Shown here in pieces: positions 7,265 to 14,397 of a stretch of DNA of 26,054 nt (the stretch's first letter is position 1; every line of letters starts with the position of its first letter). The DNA comes from JBBSJT01 sp041691015 (lineage in GTDB: Bacteria > Chlamydiota > Chlamydiia > Chlamydiales > Parachlamydiaceae): positions 1 to 26,054 of the forward strand of contig JBEPVN010000024.1 in NCBI GenBank assembly GCA_041691015.1, given 5' to 3'. Below the pieces are notes generated by a model. That model searched no databases, was not told the DNA's origin, and saw only the letters and a list, made by a program, of their open reading frames with translations. Both the position numbers and the translations under genes were made by a program.

Positions 7265-9112
7265 TTAAAAGCTTATGCTATAGACAGAATGCTCATCCAA
7301 ATGATTTAACCTTGAATCGATGCATAGGATTTTCCTTTTTTCATCATACTCCCAAGCAATTACTGCGCCATTTCTCCTGACATCCAAAACATCATGTTCG
7401 CAATAAATGATCATTGGTGAGGCTATCCAGGCTGTGATATGGATCGAGTCCTCATCGATATTTACCTCCGTGATTGCTCCTCGCAACAAATAAAAATTAT
7501 AGCATCCCAAAACCGCAACCCCATTTTTTATAGGTGCAAATGTAAAAACATCCGCATGGTTTGGTTTTAAAGTGACTTCAATTTTTTCGTAAGAATCAAA
7601 ACATCCAATAAATCCTTTATGATGGCTAAATAAGGCAAAACGCCCTTTAACCACACCTTCAATATCTGAGGCCGAGATAAACCCATGCAATGTACAAGGC
7701 TCTTGCTTTAAGTTAAACGCGGCAAGAACATGAACTTCTGCCTTATGGGTAAAAGCTTTATAAATTTTTTTCTCATTGACAGGATCTGTAAAAACAGAAT
7801 CCCTGCATAGCGTTAAAGGACGATCTACCATTAAAATTTTTCCGCAAGGCAGACAGATTTTTTTGATCACATGATGATTATAACTATTTTTATCGCATAT
7901 GACATTGACAGAGCCAGAAAGCGCATGTAAAACAGCCAAAATTTCACTATGTTTATCGGTAGTTTTCCATGCTCCAAAATCAGGAAGCATAAAATGCTGG
8001 TTCCAAAGGGCATTAAAAAGAGTATTTCTTATCGATGTCATCAATTTAAACGAATATTCAAAATCAGTATCCTCTGCATTTGAACTTGGAAACGCATTAA
8101 AATGCGCGCTATTAAATTGAACGCTTGCAGATGCTTGGAGGGCTGCTTGTAAATTTTTATAAACTTTGGAGATATCCGTATGATAGGGGCTTGCTGGCCT
8201 TCCGGCTTTTATAAAAGCGACACCTTGAGTCTTTAAGTAGGCATAATAATCATTAAAAAACTCAAAAGATTTTCCTAAATTTTCTCCTAAAAAATAATTT
8301 CCGAGTGCGTCTTCATCAATTCCATATTTTTTCGCAAGATCTTCATGCAAGCCATTTTTAGCGCCCATCATACCATGCGAAACGCCGACATGATCAACCC
8401 CTAAATCCTCTAATTCATCGATCAATTGTTTAAGACCATGAGGAAAACGTGTTACGTCTGCATCAAAGCTTTTTAAAACTCCGCTCATGAGCTGCTGCCA
8501 GCCCTCATCTATCAATACAAATTTGATTGGGCAGCCAGATTTTATTAAAAAAGAGACGGCATTAATGATTTTTTCGTGAGAGAGCGACTCTTTTAAAAAA
8601 ACAGTGGATTGCCAGCCAAGGCTTTTTAACCATAAAGGATTAAGCATGATATCTGGCAGTTTTCTTAAGCTTCCTTCTGGTTTTAAAGAGGCTTTTAAAG
8701 CACTTTCTATCGTTTCGTATAAATTAGTTCCGGTAGCGATATGAAGGAGAGATGATCCTTCCTCCTGCTCTTTTTTTCTATCATTTACATTCAGCATCAA
8801 TCCCTTCCTCGATCCTGACAAATAAATTTCTCGACCTTGGCAAAGAAAAACTGAAAATTTGGAATCGTTTTGGATTAAAAGACTAAAAGTTTTTGGCTTT
8901 ATATCAGAATAGGAAGATGAGTATTCGGGTGTGAAAAAAATATTGTCTTCTTCTTTTAAGTGAAGAGAAACAGCTTTAAAATCAGAGCTCATCGCAAGCT
9001 CTAAATTTATTTTTTGATCTTCTCCAAAATCTTCCAAATGAATTGAAACAAGACCTCTCTCAAGGTCGATAATTTTGGATTTTATTTGGTCATCGCTTAT
9101 AATTTCTACCAC
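7265..9112 (-). CDS. GH36 / raffinose synthase (SIP1)-like protein, catalytic nucleophile apparently missing
   Basis: A 615-residue protein of the alpha-galactosidase/raffinose-synthase type. The evidence is a chain of landmarks in the right order: LGWQ (165-168), VLIDEGWQ (199-206) like plant IIDDGWQ, MLPDFGAW like MQPDWDMF, CDKNSYNHH like SDKPGNHDF, and RPLTLCRDSVFTDP like RPTRDCLFADP. The N-terminal 150 residues are a beta-rich domain as in GH36. The nucleophile motif K-V-D of the family reads I-K-A-G-R here (301-305), so the Asp is absent; the later acidic region (AEDTD, 346-350) may still supply an acid/base. The start is a GTG with no strong ribosome site, but a good promoter lies 39 bases upstream. 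It may bind rather than cleave galactosides. Family call firm, activity doubtful. Confidence 0.75.
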   Translation of the reverse strand: MVEIISDDQIKSKIIDLERGLVSIHLEDFGEDQKINLELAMSSDFKAVSLHLKEEDNIFFTPEYSSSYSDIKPKTFSLLIQNDSKFSVFLCQGREIYLSGSRKGLMLNVNDRKKEQEEGSSLLHIATGTNLYETIESALKASLKPEGSLRKLPDIMLNPLWLKSLGWQSTVFLKESLSHEKIINAVSFLIKSGCPIKFVLIDEGWQQLMSGVLKSFDADVTRFPHGLKQLIDELEDLGVDHVGVSHGMMGAKNGLHEDLAKKYGIDEDALGNYFLGENLGKSFEFFNDYYAYLKTQGVAFIKAGRPASPYHTDISKVYKNLQAALQASASVQFNSAHFNAFPSSNAEDTDFEYSFKLMTSIRNTLFNALWNQHFMLPDFGAWKTTDKHSEILAVLHALSGSVNVICDKNSYNHHVIKKICLPCGKILMVDRPLTLCRDSVFTDPVNEKKIYKAFTHKAEVHVLAAFNLKQEPCTLHGFISASDIEGVVKGRFALFSHHKGFIGCFDSYEKIEVTLKPNHADVFTFAPIKNGVAVLGCYNFYLLRGAITEVNIDEDSIHITAWIASPMIIYCEHDVLDVRRNGAVIAWEYDEKRKILCIDSRLNHLDEHSVYSISF

Positions 9113-9150
9113 GGGATAACTTAAAAACCTTTATTCGTTTAAAAAAATTT

Positions 9151-9179
9151 GTTATACATTTACCCCCAAATTTTGCCAA
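9151..9179 (-). promoter_or_regulatory. Probable promoter of the GH36-like gene
   Basis: TTGGCA (9179-9174), a 17-base spacer and TATAAC (9156-9151) on the minus strand. The -10 box ends 38 bases before the GTG at 9112, which supports that start. Confidence 0.5.
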
Positions 9180-9190
9180 CCTTTATTACC

Positions 9191-9219
9191 TTGAAATTTA
9201 TCGCTATCGTGGTTAAAAT
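9191..9219 (+). promoter_or_regulatory. Probable promoter of the dedA operon
   Basis: TTGAAA, a 17-base spacer and TAAAAT, ending 32 bases before the dedA ATG. It lies back to back with the minus-strand promoter at 9151-9179. Confidence 0.5.
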
Positions 9220-9251
9220 AAATTCTAATATCTTATTAACAAAGATTTTTC

Positions 9252-9863
9252 ATGGATTCATTTGTTCTATTTTTATGCGATTATGCACATGCAGCGCCAT
9301 GGATTATTTTTCTTTTGCTGTTACTCACAGGTTTTAGCATTCCAATCAGCGAAGATTTGATTATTATATTTGCAGGAGCCATCGTCAGCATCTGTCTTCC
9401 GGAACATTATTTTATGTTTTATGGCGTGTCATTTGCAGGCTCCCTCTTCGCTGCTTGGATTGCGTATGGAATCGGTAGATTTTTTGGAGAAAAAATTTAT
9501 GACATGCGATGGTTTAAAAAATTTATTACAAGATCCCGCATAAAAAAACTGCATCATTACTACGAAAAATTTGGTGTGCTGACATTTATTGCCGGAAGAT
9601 GTTTTCCAGGAGGCGTAAGAAATGCTTTATTTATGACAGCAGGACTTGGAAAAATGCCTTTTCCTATTTTTGTTATGAGGGATAGTCTCGCGTGCTTTAT
9701 ATCCGTTACTTTGCTTTTTAACCTTGGCACCTTTTTTGGAATCCATTATAAAAAAGTCATCCATTTCATAGAAACTTATGATATGATTGCAATAGCTGTT
9801 TTACTTTTAGGGCTTATAATGTTATTATTGATTCATTCACGTTTTAAAAATATTAAATTATGA
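9252..9863 (+). CDS. DedA/VTT-family inner-membrane protein
   Basis: A 203-residue polytopic membrane protein. DedA-family proteins move or scramble lipids (several flip undecaprenyl phosphate or phosphatidylethanolamine); the substrate here is not known. Landmarks are an acidic re-entrant region near the N-terminus (GFSIPISEDLIIIFAGA, about 27-43) and the family signature GRCFPGGVRNALFMTAG (about 116-132), which carries the conserved Arg of the usual F-x-G-R-[FC]-x-P-G-x-R pattern. Hydrophobic helices follow at about 138-160 and 175-195. The ATG has only a weak AAAG site. Its stop overlaps the start of the next gene (ATGA), so the two proteins are probably made together. Confidence 0.85.
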   Translation: MDSFVLFLCDYAHAAPWIIFLLLLLTGFSIPISEDLIIIFAGAIVSICLPEHYFMFYGVSFAGSLFAAWIAYGIGRFFGEKIYDMRWFKKFITRSRIKKLHHYYEKFGVLTFIAGRCFPGGVRNALFMTAGLGKMPFPIFVMRDSLACFISVTLLFNLGTFFGIHYKKVIHFIETYDMIAIAVLLLGLIMLLLIHSRFKNIKL

Positions 9864-10366
9864 TCAATCTACCAAACATTCTTTCTTTTTTGCGATTTCC
9901 ACTCGCTTTCTTGTTTTTACAAGAAAACATCGTCTACCGCATTTTTGGTATTGTCTTGGCAATGATCACAGACTGGCTGGATGGTTTTTTAGCAAGGCGT
10001 TATAAGCAAACGAGTACTACCGGCAGACTTTTAGATCCCCTTACCGATAAGTTTTTTGTCTGCTTTATTTTGACTGTTTTTGTACGCGAGGGTCAAATTA
10101 GCGTCTTGGAAGCTCTTACTTTTTTTGCAAGGGACGTTAGCGTCTTTATTTTCGGCTTGTATTTGCTCTACACAGACAAATTAAAAAATTATACATTCAG
10201 ACCCTTTTGGTCGGGAAAAATCATCACAACTATTCAGCTTATTTTGCTCTTAGCGCTGACATTTAAGCTTGCCATTCCAACCGGCTTTTTTCTTTTGATG
10301 CTCTTCTTGGGATTTGTTTCCTTGATTGAACTGTTTTCAAAAGACGTAAGTCATTGCGAGGGGTAA
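9860..10366 (+). CDS. CDP-alcohol phosphatidyltransferase (PgsA-like)
   Basis: A 168-residue membrane enzyme that transfers a phosphatidyl group from a CDP-lipid to an alcohol, most often glycerol 3-phosphate for phosphatidylglycerol synthesis. The diagnostic motif is complete: Asp38-x2-Asp41-Gly42-x2-Ala45-Arg46-x8-Gly55-x3-Asp59-x3-Asp63. Hydrophobic segments surround it (about 9-20, 28-37, 67-80, 92-103, 120-155). The protein opens with INLPNILSFLRFPLA, like PgsA's NIPNILTLLRI. The start overlaps the dedA stop in ATGA, indicating translational coupling. The alcohol acceptor cannot be told from the sequence; a phosphatidylserine or inositol-type enzyme is less likely at this short length. 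Confidence 0.85.
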   Translation: MINLPNILSFLRFPLAFLFLQENIVYRIFGIVLAMITDWLDGFLARRYKQTSTTGRLLDPLTDKFFVCFILTVFVREGQISVLEALTFFARDVSVFIFGLYLLYTDKLKNYTFRPFWSGKIITTIQLILLLALTFKLAIPTGFFLLMLFLGFVSLIELFSKDVSHCEG

Positions 10367-10400
10367 TCTCATTCATCTACTTATTTTAATAGGATTTTTA

Positions 10401-11831
10401 GTGTCAAATTACATTGTACCAAAACCAGACGGGCCAACATATTCCATATCCTTGCAGGATAATGCCTACCATATCGACGTAAAAACTAAAATCCCTGAAA
10501 GCGAGCAAATTAATCCAACCATTCAAAAAGAAGTGGCAAAAAGCTCGATGCTTGGCATTGCTTATATCCACAAGCTTTCTTCAAATCATATTGCGATAGC
10601 AGAACAAATTTCTAACCTTTATGAAGGCTACAAAAACTTTTTTGCAGACCATAACAAAAATCAGCTTCTGGATACTGCAAACACTATTCTTAAAAATAAA
10701 GAAAGCGACAAGCTTGTAAAAGAAATGGCTCTTTATGTTATCGCCATTTTGGAAGGAAACGCCTTTGAAGAAACGGAAGGAAGCCTTTTAATCAATCAAT
10801 TGATGCCGGGCATTAGACAGACTTTTTCTATAAAGACCCCGACTCTTCTCCATAAACCTCAAAATCTATCCTTTTCCCTGACAAAAGCAACGCACAACGC
10901 CTTTCCAGACCTTATTAAATTTCAGAATAAGCATTATGTCACCTTTAGAGAAGCAAATTCCCATGTCGGTCATCAAGATCTTGGAAAAATTCGGGTATTG
11001 TCTGGCAGCTTTAACAAAGAAGAGCAGAAATGGAACTTTGTTGATGCGGGTCTATTAACTAGCGACATTTATGATTTTAGGGACCCAAAATTTTTTGTCG
11101 ACGGCAACAAAAATCTGAATCTCATTTTTGATGGCTCTCTTATTGATGAAAAAGATAAAACAACTGACATGGTTCCACATGTTGCAAAACTAAATGCAGA
11201 CGGAACTTGGGAAGTTAAAAAGGCTGTCCTTGACGCTAAACCCCCTGGAAAAAAAGGGGAATGGATTTGGCGTGTCACATGGAATGATTTTAACAATGCA
11301 GGCTATGGTTTTTCTTATGGTACTGATTCTGGTCTTTATTTAATGAAAACAAAAGATGGCCTTACATTCAAAAATGTCGGTTATATAAGTAATGAGATAT
11401 TGCCAAAAGATGATTTAAATGAAGCGACTATCCGCTTTAAAAAGGATGGTACGGCAGTTGCGCTTATTCGCACCGACAGAAATGGGCTTATAGCAACAGC
11501 TTCTCCAAAGGATAAATACAAGACTTGGGATTTAAGTATTATTCCTTACCGGTTGGGGGGCCCAAATTTTGTGCTTTCGAACACAGATTTAAAAATGTGG
11601 GCGGCAACAAGATATCTTTTTGTAAATAGAGACAACACACTTGATGAAGCGACTGTTTTTAGCTTGATGACTGAAAAAGAATTGGCACCGCTTATAAGAC
11701 TTCAAAGTTTCGGGGATTCTAGCTACCCCGGTATGGTTATGGAAGAAGATGGCAGCATCACTTTAGTCTATTATTCAAGCGACAAAAACAATGAAAGCCA
11801 TATCTACATCACCAGAGTCCAACCGAACTAA
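10401..11831 (+). CDS. Sialidase/GH43-like beta-propeller protein of unknown function
   Basis: A 476-residue protein without signal peptide or TM helix. The first about 150 residues are mostly helical and unrecognised. From about 155 to the end it has the repeating beta-strand texture of a five- or six-bladed propeller, with segments like those of sialidases and related glycosidases: YVTFREANSH, IYDFRDPKFF, DLNEATIRFKKDG followed by ALIRTDRNG, and SYPGMVMEEDGSITLVYY near the C-terminus. Several Arg residues fall where a sialidase-like site could have them, but a full Arg triad cannot be confirmed by eye. The start is GTG with AGGA 7 bases upstream. It lies 34 bases after the CDP-alcohol transferase and probably ends that operon, since a terminator follows at 11853. 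It may act on host or cell-envelope glycans, or simply bind. Confidence 0.5.
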   Translation: MSNYIVPKPDGPTYSISLQDNAYHIDVKTKIPESEQINPTIQKEVAKSSMLGIAYIHKLSSNHIAIAEQISNLYEGYKNFFADHNKNQLLDTANTILKNKESDKLVKEMALYVIAILEGNAFEETEGSLLINQLMPGIRQTFSIKTPTLLHKPQNLSFSLTKATHNAFPDLIKFQNKHYVTFREANSHVGHQDLGKIRVLSGSFNKEEQKWNFVDAGLLTSDIYDFRDPKFFVDGNKNLNLIFDGSLIDEKDKTTDMVPHVAKLNADGTWEVKKAVLDAKPPGKKGEWIWRVTWNDFNNAGYGFSYGTDSGLYLMKTKDGLTFKNVGYISNEILPKDDLNEATIRFKKDGTAVALIRTDRNGLIATASPKDKYKTWDLSIIPYRLGGPNFVLSNTDLKMWAATRYLFVNRDNTLDEATVFSLMTEKELAPLIRLQSFGDSSYPGMVMEEDGSITLVYYSSDKNNESHIYITRVQPN

Positions 11832-11852
11832 TTTTTACTAAAGTTTGGGGTA

Positions 11853-11874
11853 CGGTAACTTGTTACCGCTTTTT
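11853..11874 (+). terminator. Rho-independent terminator of the dedA operon
   Basis: CGGTAAC-TT-GTTACCG perfect 7-bp stem followed by CTTTTT, 21 bases after the stop codon of the propeller gene. Confidence 0.7.
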
Positions 11875-11905
11875 GCTCAAACGACAAAGTCGATTTGAGC
11901 AAAAA
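11870..11905. repeat. Second hairpin directly after the terminator
   Basis: TTTTTGCTCAAA (11870-11881) pairs with TTTGAGCAAAAA (11894-11905), with an inner CGAC-AAA-GTCG, giving a nearly continuous 16-bp stem. Ends in A-run on the plus strand and T-run on the minus strand, so it could stop transcription from either side. It lies just left of the RAYT element. Confidence 0.6.
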
Positions 11906-11920
11906 CTGCCAAATTTGAGA

Positions 11921-12000
11921 GCCCGAAGGGCTTAAATTGCTATAGCCCAGGGCAACGCCCTGGGTTAGTTAATATAAAACGGCAGGCTGAAAGCCTGCAA
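11921..12000 (+). repeat. 80-bp inverted repeat, left arm
   Basis: Reverse complement of 12468-12547 at every base. Ends 9 bases before the transposase ATG. Confidence 0.9.
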
Positions 12001-12009
12001 GAGAGCATT

Positions 12010-12462
12010 ATGGCACAATCTTTATCTAATATTTTAATTCATATTATTTTCAGTACTAAGAAACGACAACCTATAATTAAATCTGAAATCATACAAGAAC
12101 TTCATTCTTATATGGTAGGAATTGCTTATACATATGAGGCCAAAGTTCATGAAATTGGTGGTGTTGAAGATCATGTGCATCTACTTATTTCTTTACCAAG
12201 AACTCTATCTTTATCGCAACTTATTGAAAATATAAAAAAAGGATCTTCCAAATGGATAAAAACCAAAGGAAATCTATACATTGATTTTGCGTGGCAAAGC
12301 GGCTATGGAGCATTTTCCATAGGTCAATCTGCATATGAAAACTTACGAAAATATATCCAAACGCAAAAAGAGCATCATAAAAAAATCTCATTTCAAGATG
12401 AATATCGTGCTTTTTTGAAAAAATATGATATAAATTATGATGAAAAATATTTGTGGGATTGA
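12010..12462 (+). CDS. REP-associated tyrosine transposase (RAYT, Y1/HUH)
   Basis: A 150-residue single-strand DNA transposase of the IS200/TnpA-REP group, which cuts and rejoins DNA at hairpins through a 5'-phosphotyrosine. The HUH metal motif is DHVHLL (His55, His57) and the nucleophile is Tyr115 in NLRKYIQTQ, followed by the family's Q-x-x-HH pattern (Gln119, His122-His123). The opening MAQSLSNILIHIIFSTKKRQ is typical of domesticated RAYT proteins. Length is full, and no frameshift is visible, so the gene looks intact. Only a weak GAGAG site precedes the ATG. It is flanked by 80-bp inverted hairpin arms that are the probable substrate. Confidence 0.9.
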   Translation: MAQSLSNILIHIIFSTKKRQPIIKSEIIQELHSYMVGIAYTYEAKVHEIGGVEDHVHLLISLPRTLSLSQLIENIKKGSSKWIKTKGNLYIDFAWQSGYGAFSIGQSAYENLRKYIQTQKEHHKKISFQDEYRAFLKKYDINYDEKYLWD

Positions 12463-12467
12463 TATTA

Positions 12468-12547
12468 TTGCAGGCTTTCAGCCTGCCGTTTTATATTAAC
12501 TAACCCAGGGCGTTGCCCTGGGCTATAGCAATTTAAGCCCTTCGGGC
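12468..12547 (-). repeat. 80-bp inverted repeat, right arm
   Basis: Reverse complement of 11921-12000 with no mismatch. Begins 5 bases after the transposase stop codon. Confidence 0.9.
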
Positions 12548-12630
12548 TATCTCAAGTTTTTATGACGATACTAAGCCGAAATGGAGAGAGACTTCATGCA
12601 ATTTCCCTGATAATTGGGATAGGTTGATGA

Positions 12631-12655
12631 TAGAAATAAACATTCTTTATTTCTA
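12631..12655 (-). terminator. Weak candidate terminator of the second NTT gene
   Basis: TAGAAATAAA-CATTC-TTTATTTCTA forms a 10-bp A+T-rich hairpin 20 bases past the stop codon of the leftward NTT gene. There is no U-run, so it may be only an RNA-stabilising hairpin. Confidence 0.35.
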
Positions 12656-12675
12656 CCACAGAAGATCGGGCACTC

Positions 12676-14250
12676 TTAAGCGCGCAGTGGCTCTGTTTGG
12701 GGAGTCTCTGCCGTGATAGGTTGTTGTTCTGTCTTTGCTTCATCATCTGCTTTATTAGAAGCTACAAGCTCATTAAACTGCTTACCAAGCGATTTTGAAG
12801 CCATAATCCAGAACACCGTAATCACAATGAAGATAAACGCAACATACGGCAAGCAGGCGCTGACTGTTGTGAAAAAGAGAAGAAGTCCTTGGTGGGCAAG
12901 TGATCCGCCTGATTTGCCAAGACGGGAACCAACACCATCAATTGCTGCTTTTCCGCGAAGCTTGCACTCATGTCCAAGCGGAATAAACGCCATTTCTTTT
13001 GTCGTATCAAAAACAGAATATTTAGCAGCTTTACTCAAAACGTTTTGCATCGACCCGAAAAATACGGCAATTGCAAGCGGCGTCATGCCAATCCAGGCAA
13101 CAAAGACATCTAAGAACGTATCTTGGAAAAATAGAAATCCAAAAAATCCGGCAGCTGTCACAAGCATAATAATAGGAGTAATTAAAGCTGTGCGCGTCCA
13201 ACCAAATTTTCCGATAATAGCTGCCATAAAGAAAGCGGTAATTGTCGAGACAACTCCCATAATGGAATGCAGCCAGCTCATATACTCATTAAAAACATAA
13301 GGGCTTGGATAAAGCTGTAAAACTTTGTCCTTCCAGACAATTTCTGCTAAGTTAATCACGAGATTATAAGAAATGACAATCACTGCAATGCAAAGCAAAT
13401 ATTTTGAATTGGAGAGGTAGGAAAAACTCTCTTTTAAAGAAAGGCGCCCTTTTGCCTTCATTGCTTTTTTATTTTCGTGGAGATCATCAAAACTTGGAGA
13501 GTTTAAGACATTGCGGTTCATCCAACGAAATATCCACATAGTCAAAATCCCAGAACCTATGATGACAAGCATCAAAAGCATGATTGTTTGTTCCCAAGCG
13601 TCTGATCCAAAAGGAATATTTGGATTAAATGTCTTGCCTTGGGAAAAGAAAACTCCGGCTTGTCCAGAAGCAATTGCTGCAAAGTTGGACCCGATCCCGA
13701 AAATCCCATAAAAACGTCTCGATTCATGAATCTTTGTCACTTCATTTGCAAATCCCCAAAAAAGAATCTGCATCACAATTGTGCTCCAAAGCTCTGAAAG
13801 AATGTAAAAACCGGTAAATGTCCAATATCTGAACATGGAAATCAAACCTTTGAATCCGGCCGGTAAAATACTCTCCAATGTATCTGCCATTTGGTGCGGA
13901 TGAACAGAATCTCTCAATGGATATAAGACAAAGGCAAATAAGCCAAAAAAGGCTAAAAACCCGGTTGTCATCATGTAAAAAACTTGTTCCTGGCTATAGC
14001 GATTGGATAATTTCGTAAACACAAACGTCATAAGAATTGCCATTGGAAGCATTCCCCATACTTTAATGAAGGGAAGAACCTCAGCGCCAGACGCTGTAAT
14101 GACTACAGTATCCTTCATAATTCGCAAAATACCATAGTTGAAACAGATAAGAAAAAGCATCAGAAGCATGGGGACAAGCTTGCCTATCTCATGCCTCTGA
14201 ATGGGCCATAAAAAGGAGCGAATTTTACCGAAATTTACATCTGTAGACAT
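12676..14250 (-). CDS. NTT-family nucleotide transporter, diverged copy
   Basis: A 524-residue membrane carrier of the ATP/ADP translocase family (TlcC/NTT), which intracellular chlamydiae use to import nucleotides from the host. About 11-12 hydrophobic helices are visible. Family landmarks are MKDTVVITA (45-53), Lys63 in PFIKVWG, SELWS, FWGFANEVT, TKEMAFIPL and RGKAAIDGVGSRLGKSGG. Compared with its neighbour and plant NTT1, two parts differ: three residues are missing before the A-E-x-x-P-F motif (TASGAE instead of TAKGSGAE), and the PSPNEY loop reads PSPYVFNEY. Chlamydial NTT paralogues differ in substrate (ATP/ADP, all NTPs with protons, UTP, NAD, GTP), so this one probably is not the ATP/ADP exchanger. 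AAAGG precedes the ATG; the cytoplasmic tail is acidic and Gln/Glu-rich. Confidence 0.88.
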   Translation of the reverse strand: MSTDVNFGKIRSFLWPIQRHEIGKLVPMLLMLFLICFNYGILRIMKDTVVITASGAEVLPFIKVWGMLPMAILMTFVFTKLSNRYSQEQVFYMMTTGFLAFFGLFAFVLYPLRDSVHPHQMADTLESILPAGFKGLISMFRYWTFTGFYILSELWSTIVMQILFWGFANEVTKIHESRRFYGIFGIGSNFAAIASGQAGVFFSQGKTFNPNIPFGSDAWEQTIMLLMLVIIGSGILTMWIFRWMNRNVLNSPSFDDLHENKKAMKAKGRLSLKESFSYLSNSKYLLCIAVIVISYNLVINLAEIVWKDKVLQLYPSPYVFNEYMSWLHSIMGVVSTITAFFMAAIIGKFGWTRTALITPIIMLVTAAGFFGFLFFQDTFLDVFVAWIGMTPLAIAVFFGSMQNVLSKAAKYSVFDTTKEMAFIPLGHECKLRGKAAIDGVGSRLGKSGGSLAHQGLLLFFTTVSACLPYVAFIFIVITVFWIMASKSLGKQFNELVASNKADDEAKTEQQPITAETPQTEPLRA

Positions 14251-14275
14251 TTAATAAAGCCTTTGTAAAAAACTA

Positions 14276-14304
14276 AGTGTAACATATCATGATAAAAAAA
14301 ACAA
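14276..14304 (-). promoter_or_regulatory. Probable promoter of the diverged NTT gene
   Basis: TTGTTT (14304-14299), a 17-base spacer and TACACT (14281-14276) on the minus strand, 25 bases before the ATG. With the strong terminator just upstream, it makes the two NTT genes separate transcripts. Confidence 0.45.
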
Positions 14305-14318
14305 TTAAAAAAAATTTT

Positions 14319-14386
14319 TAAAAAACAAAAAAGATAATAACTAAAAAGCCCTCAATATTTTTTAACTGCTTTTTAGTTATTATCTT
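14319..14386 (-). terminator. Strong rho-independent terminator of the upstream NTT gene
   Basis: A 19-bp perfect stem (14331-14349 with 14368-14386; AAGATAATAACTAAAAAGC and its complement) followed on the minus strand by TTTTTTGTTTTTT. It begins 11 bases after the stop codon of the gene to its right. Confidence 0.9.
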
Positions 14387-14397
14387 AATAGGATTAT

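Larger units (their letters stand above)
11921..12547. mobile_element. RAYT transposase unit with 80-bp perfect inverted ends
   Basis: A 627-bp unit in which a single Y1 transposase gene is enclosed by perfect 80-bp inverted repeats (11921-12000 and 12468-12547). Each arm carries three hairpins: GCCC-GAA-GGGC, CCCAGGGC-AAC-GCCCTGGG and GCAGGCT-GAA-AGCCTGC. Outside the arms, the two flanks still resemble each other for about ten bases (TTGAGA versus TTGAGATA). REP-associated tyrosine transposases normally sit between REP palindromes in opposite orientation, which fits; classical IS200 elements do not have long inverted ends. No tnpB partner is present. Confidence 0.8.

Noticed and set aside
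11921..12547. Complete IS200/IS605 element
   Set aside because: There is no tnpB/iscB, and the long perfect inverted arms are not IS200 architecture; RAYT unit fits better.
12713..13300. 195-residue open frame on the plus strand
   Set aside because: It lies fully antisense to the NTT gene, and its sequence (Pro/Ser/Lys-rich with no hydrophobic core or motif) is what that gene's codon use would produce on the opposite strand.
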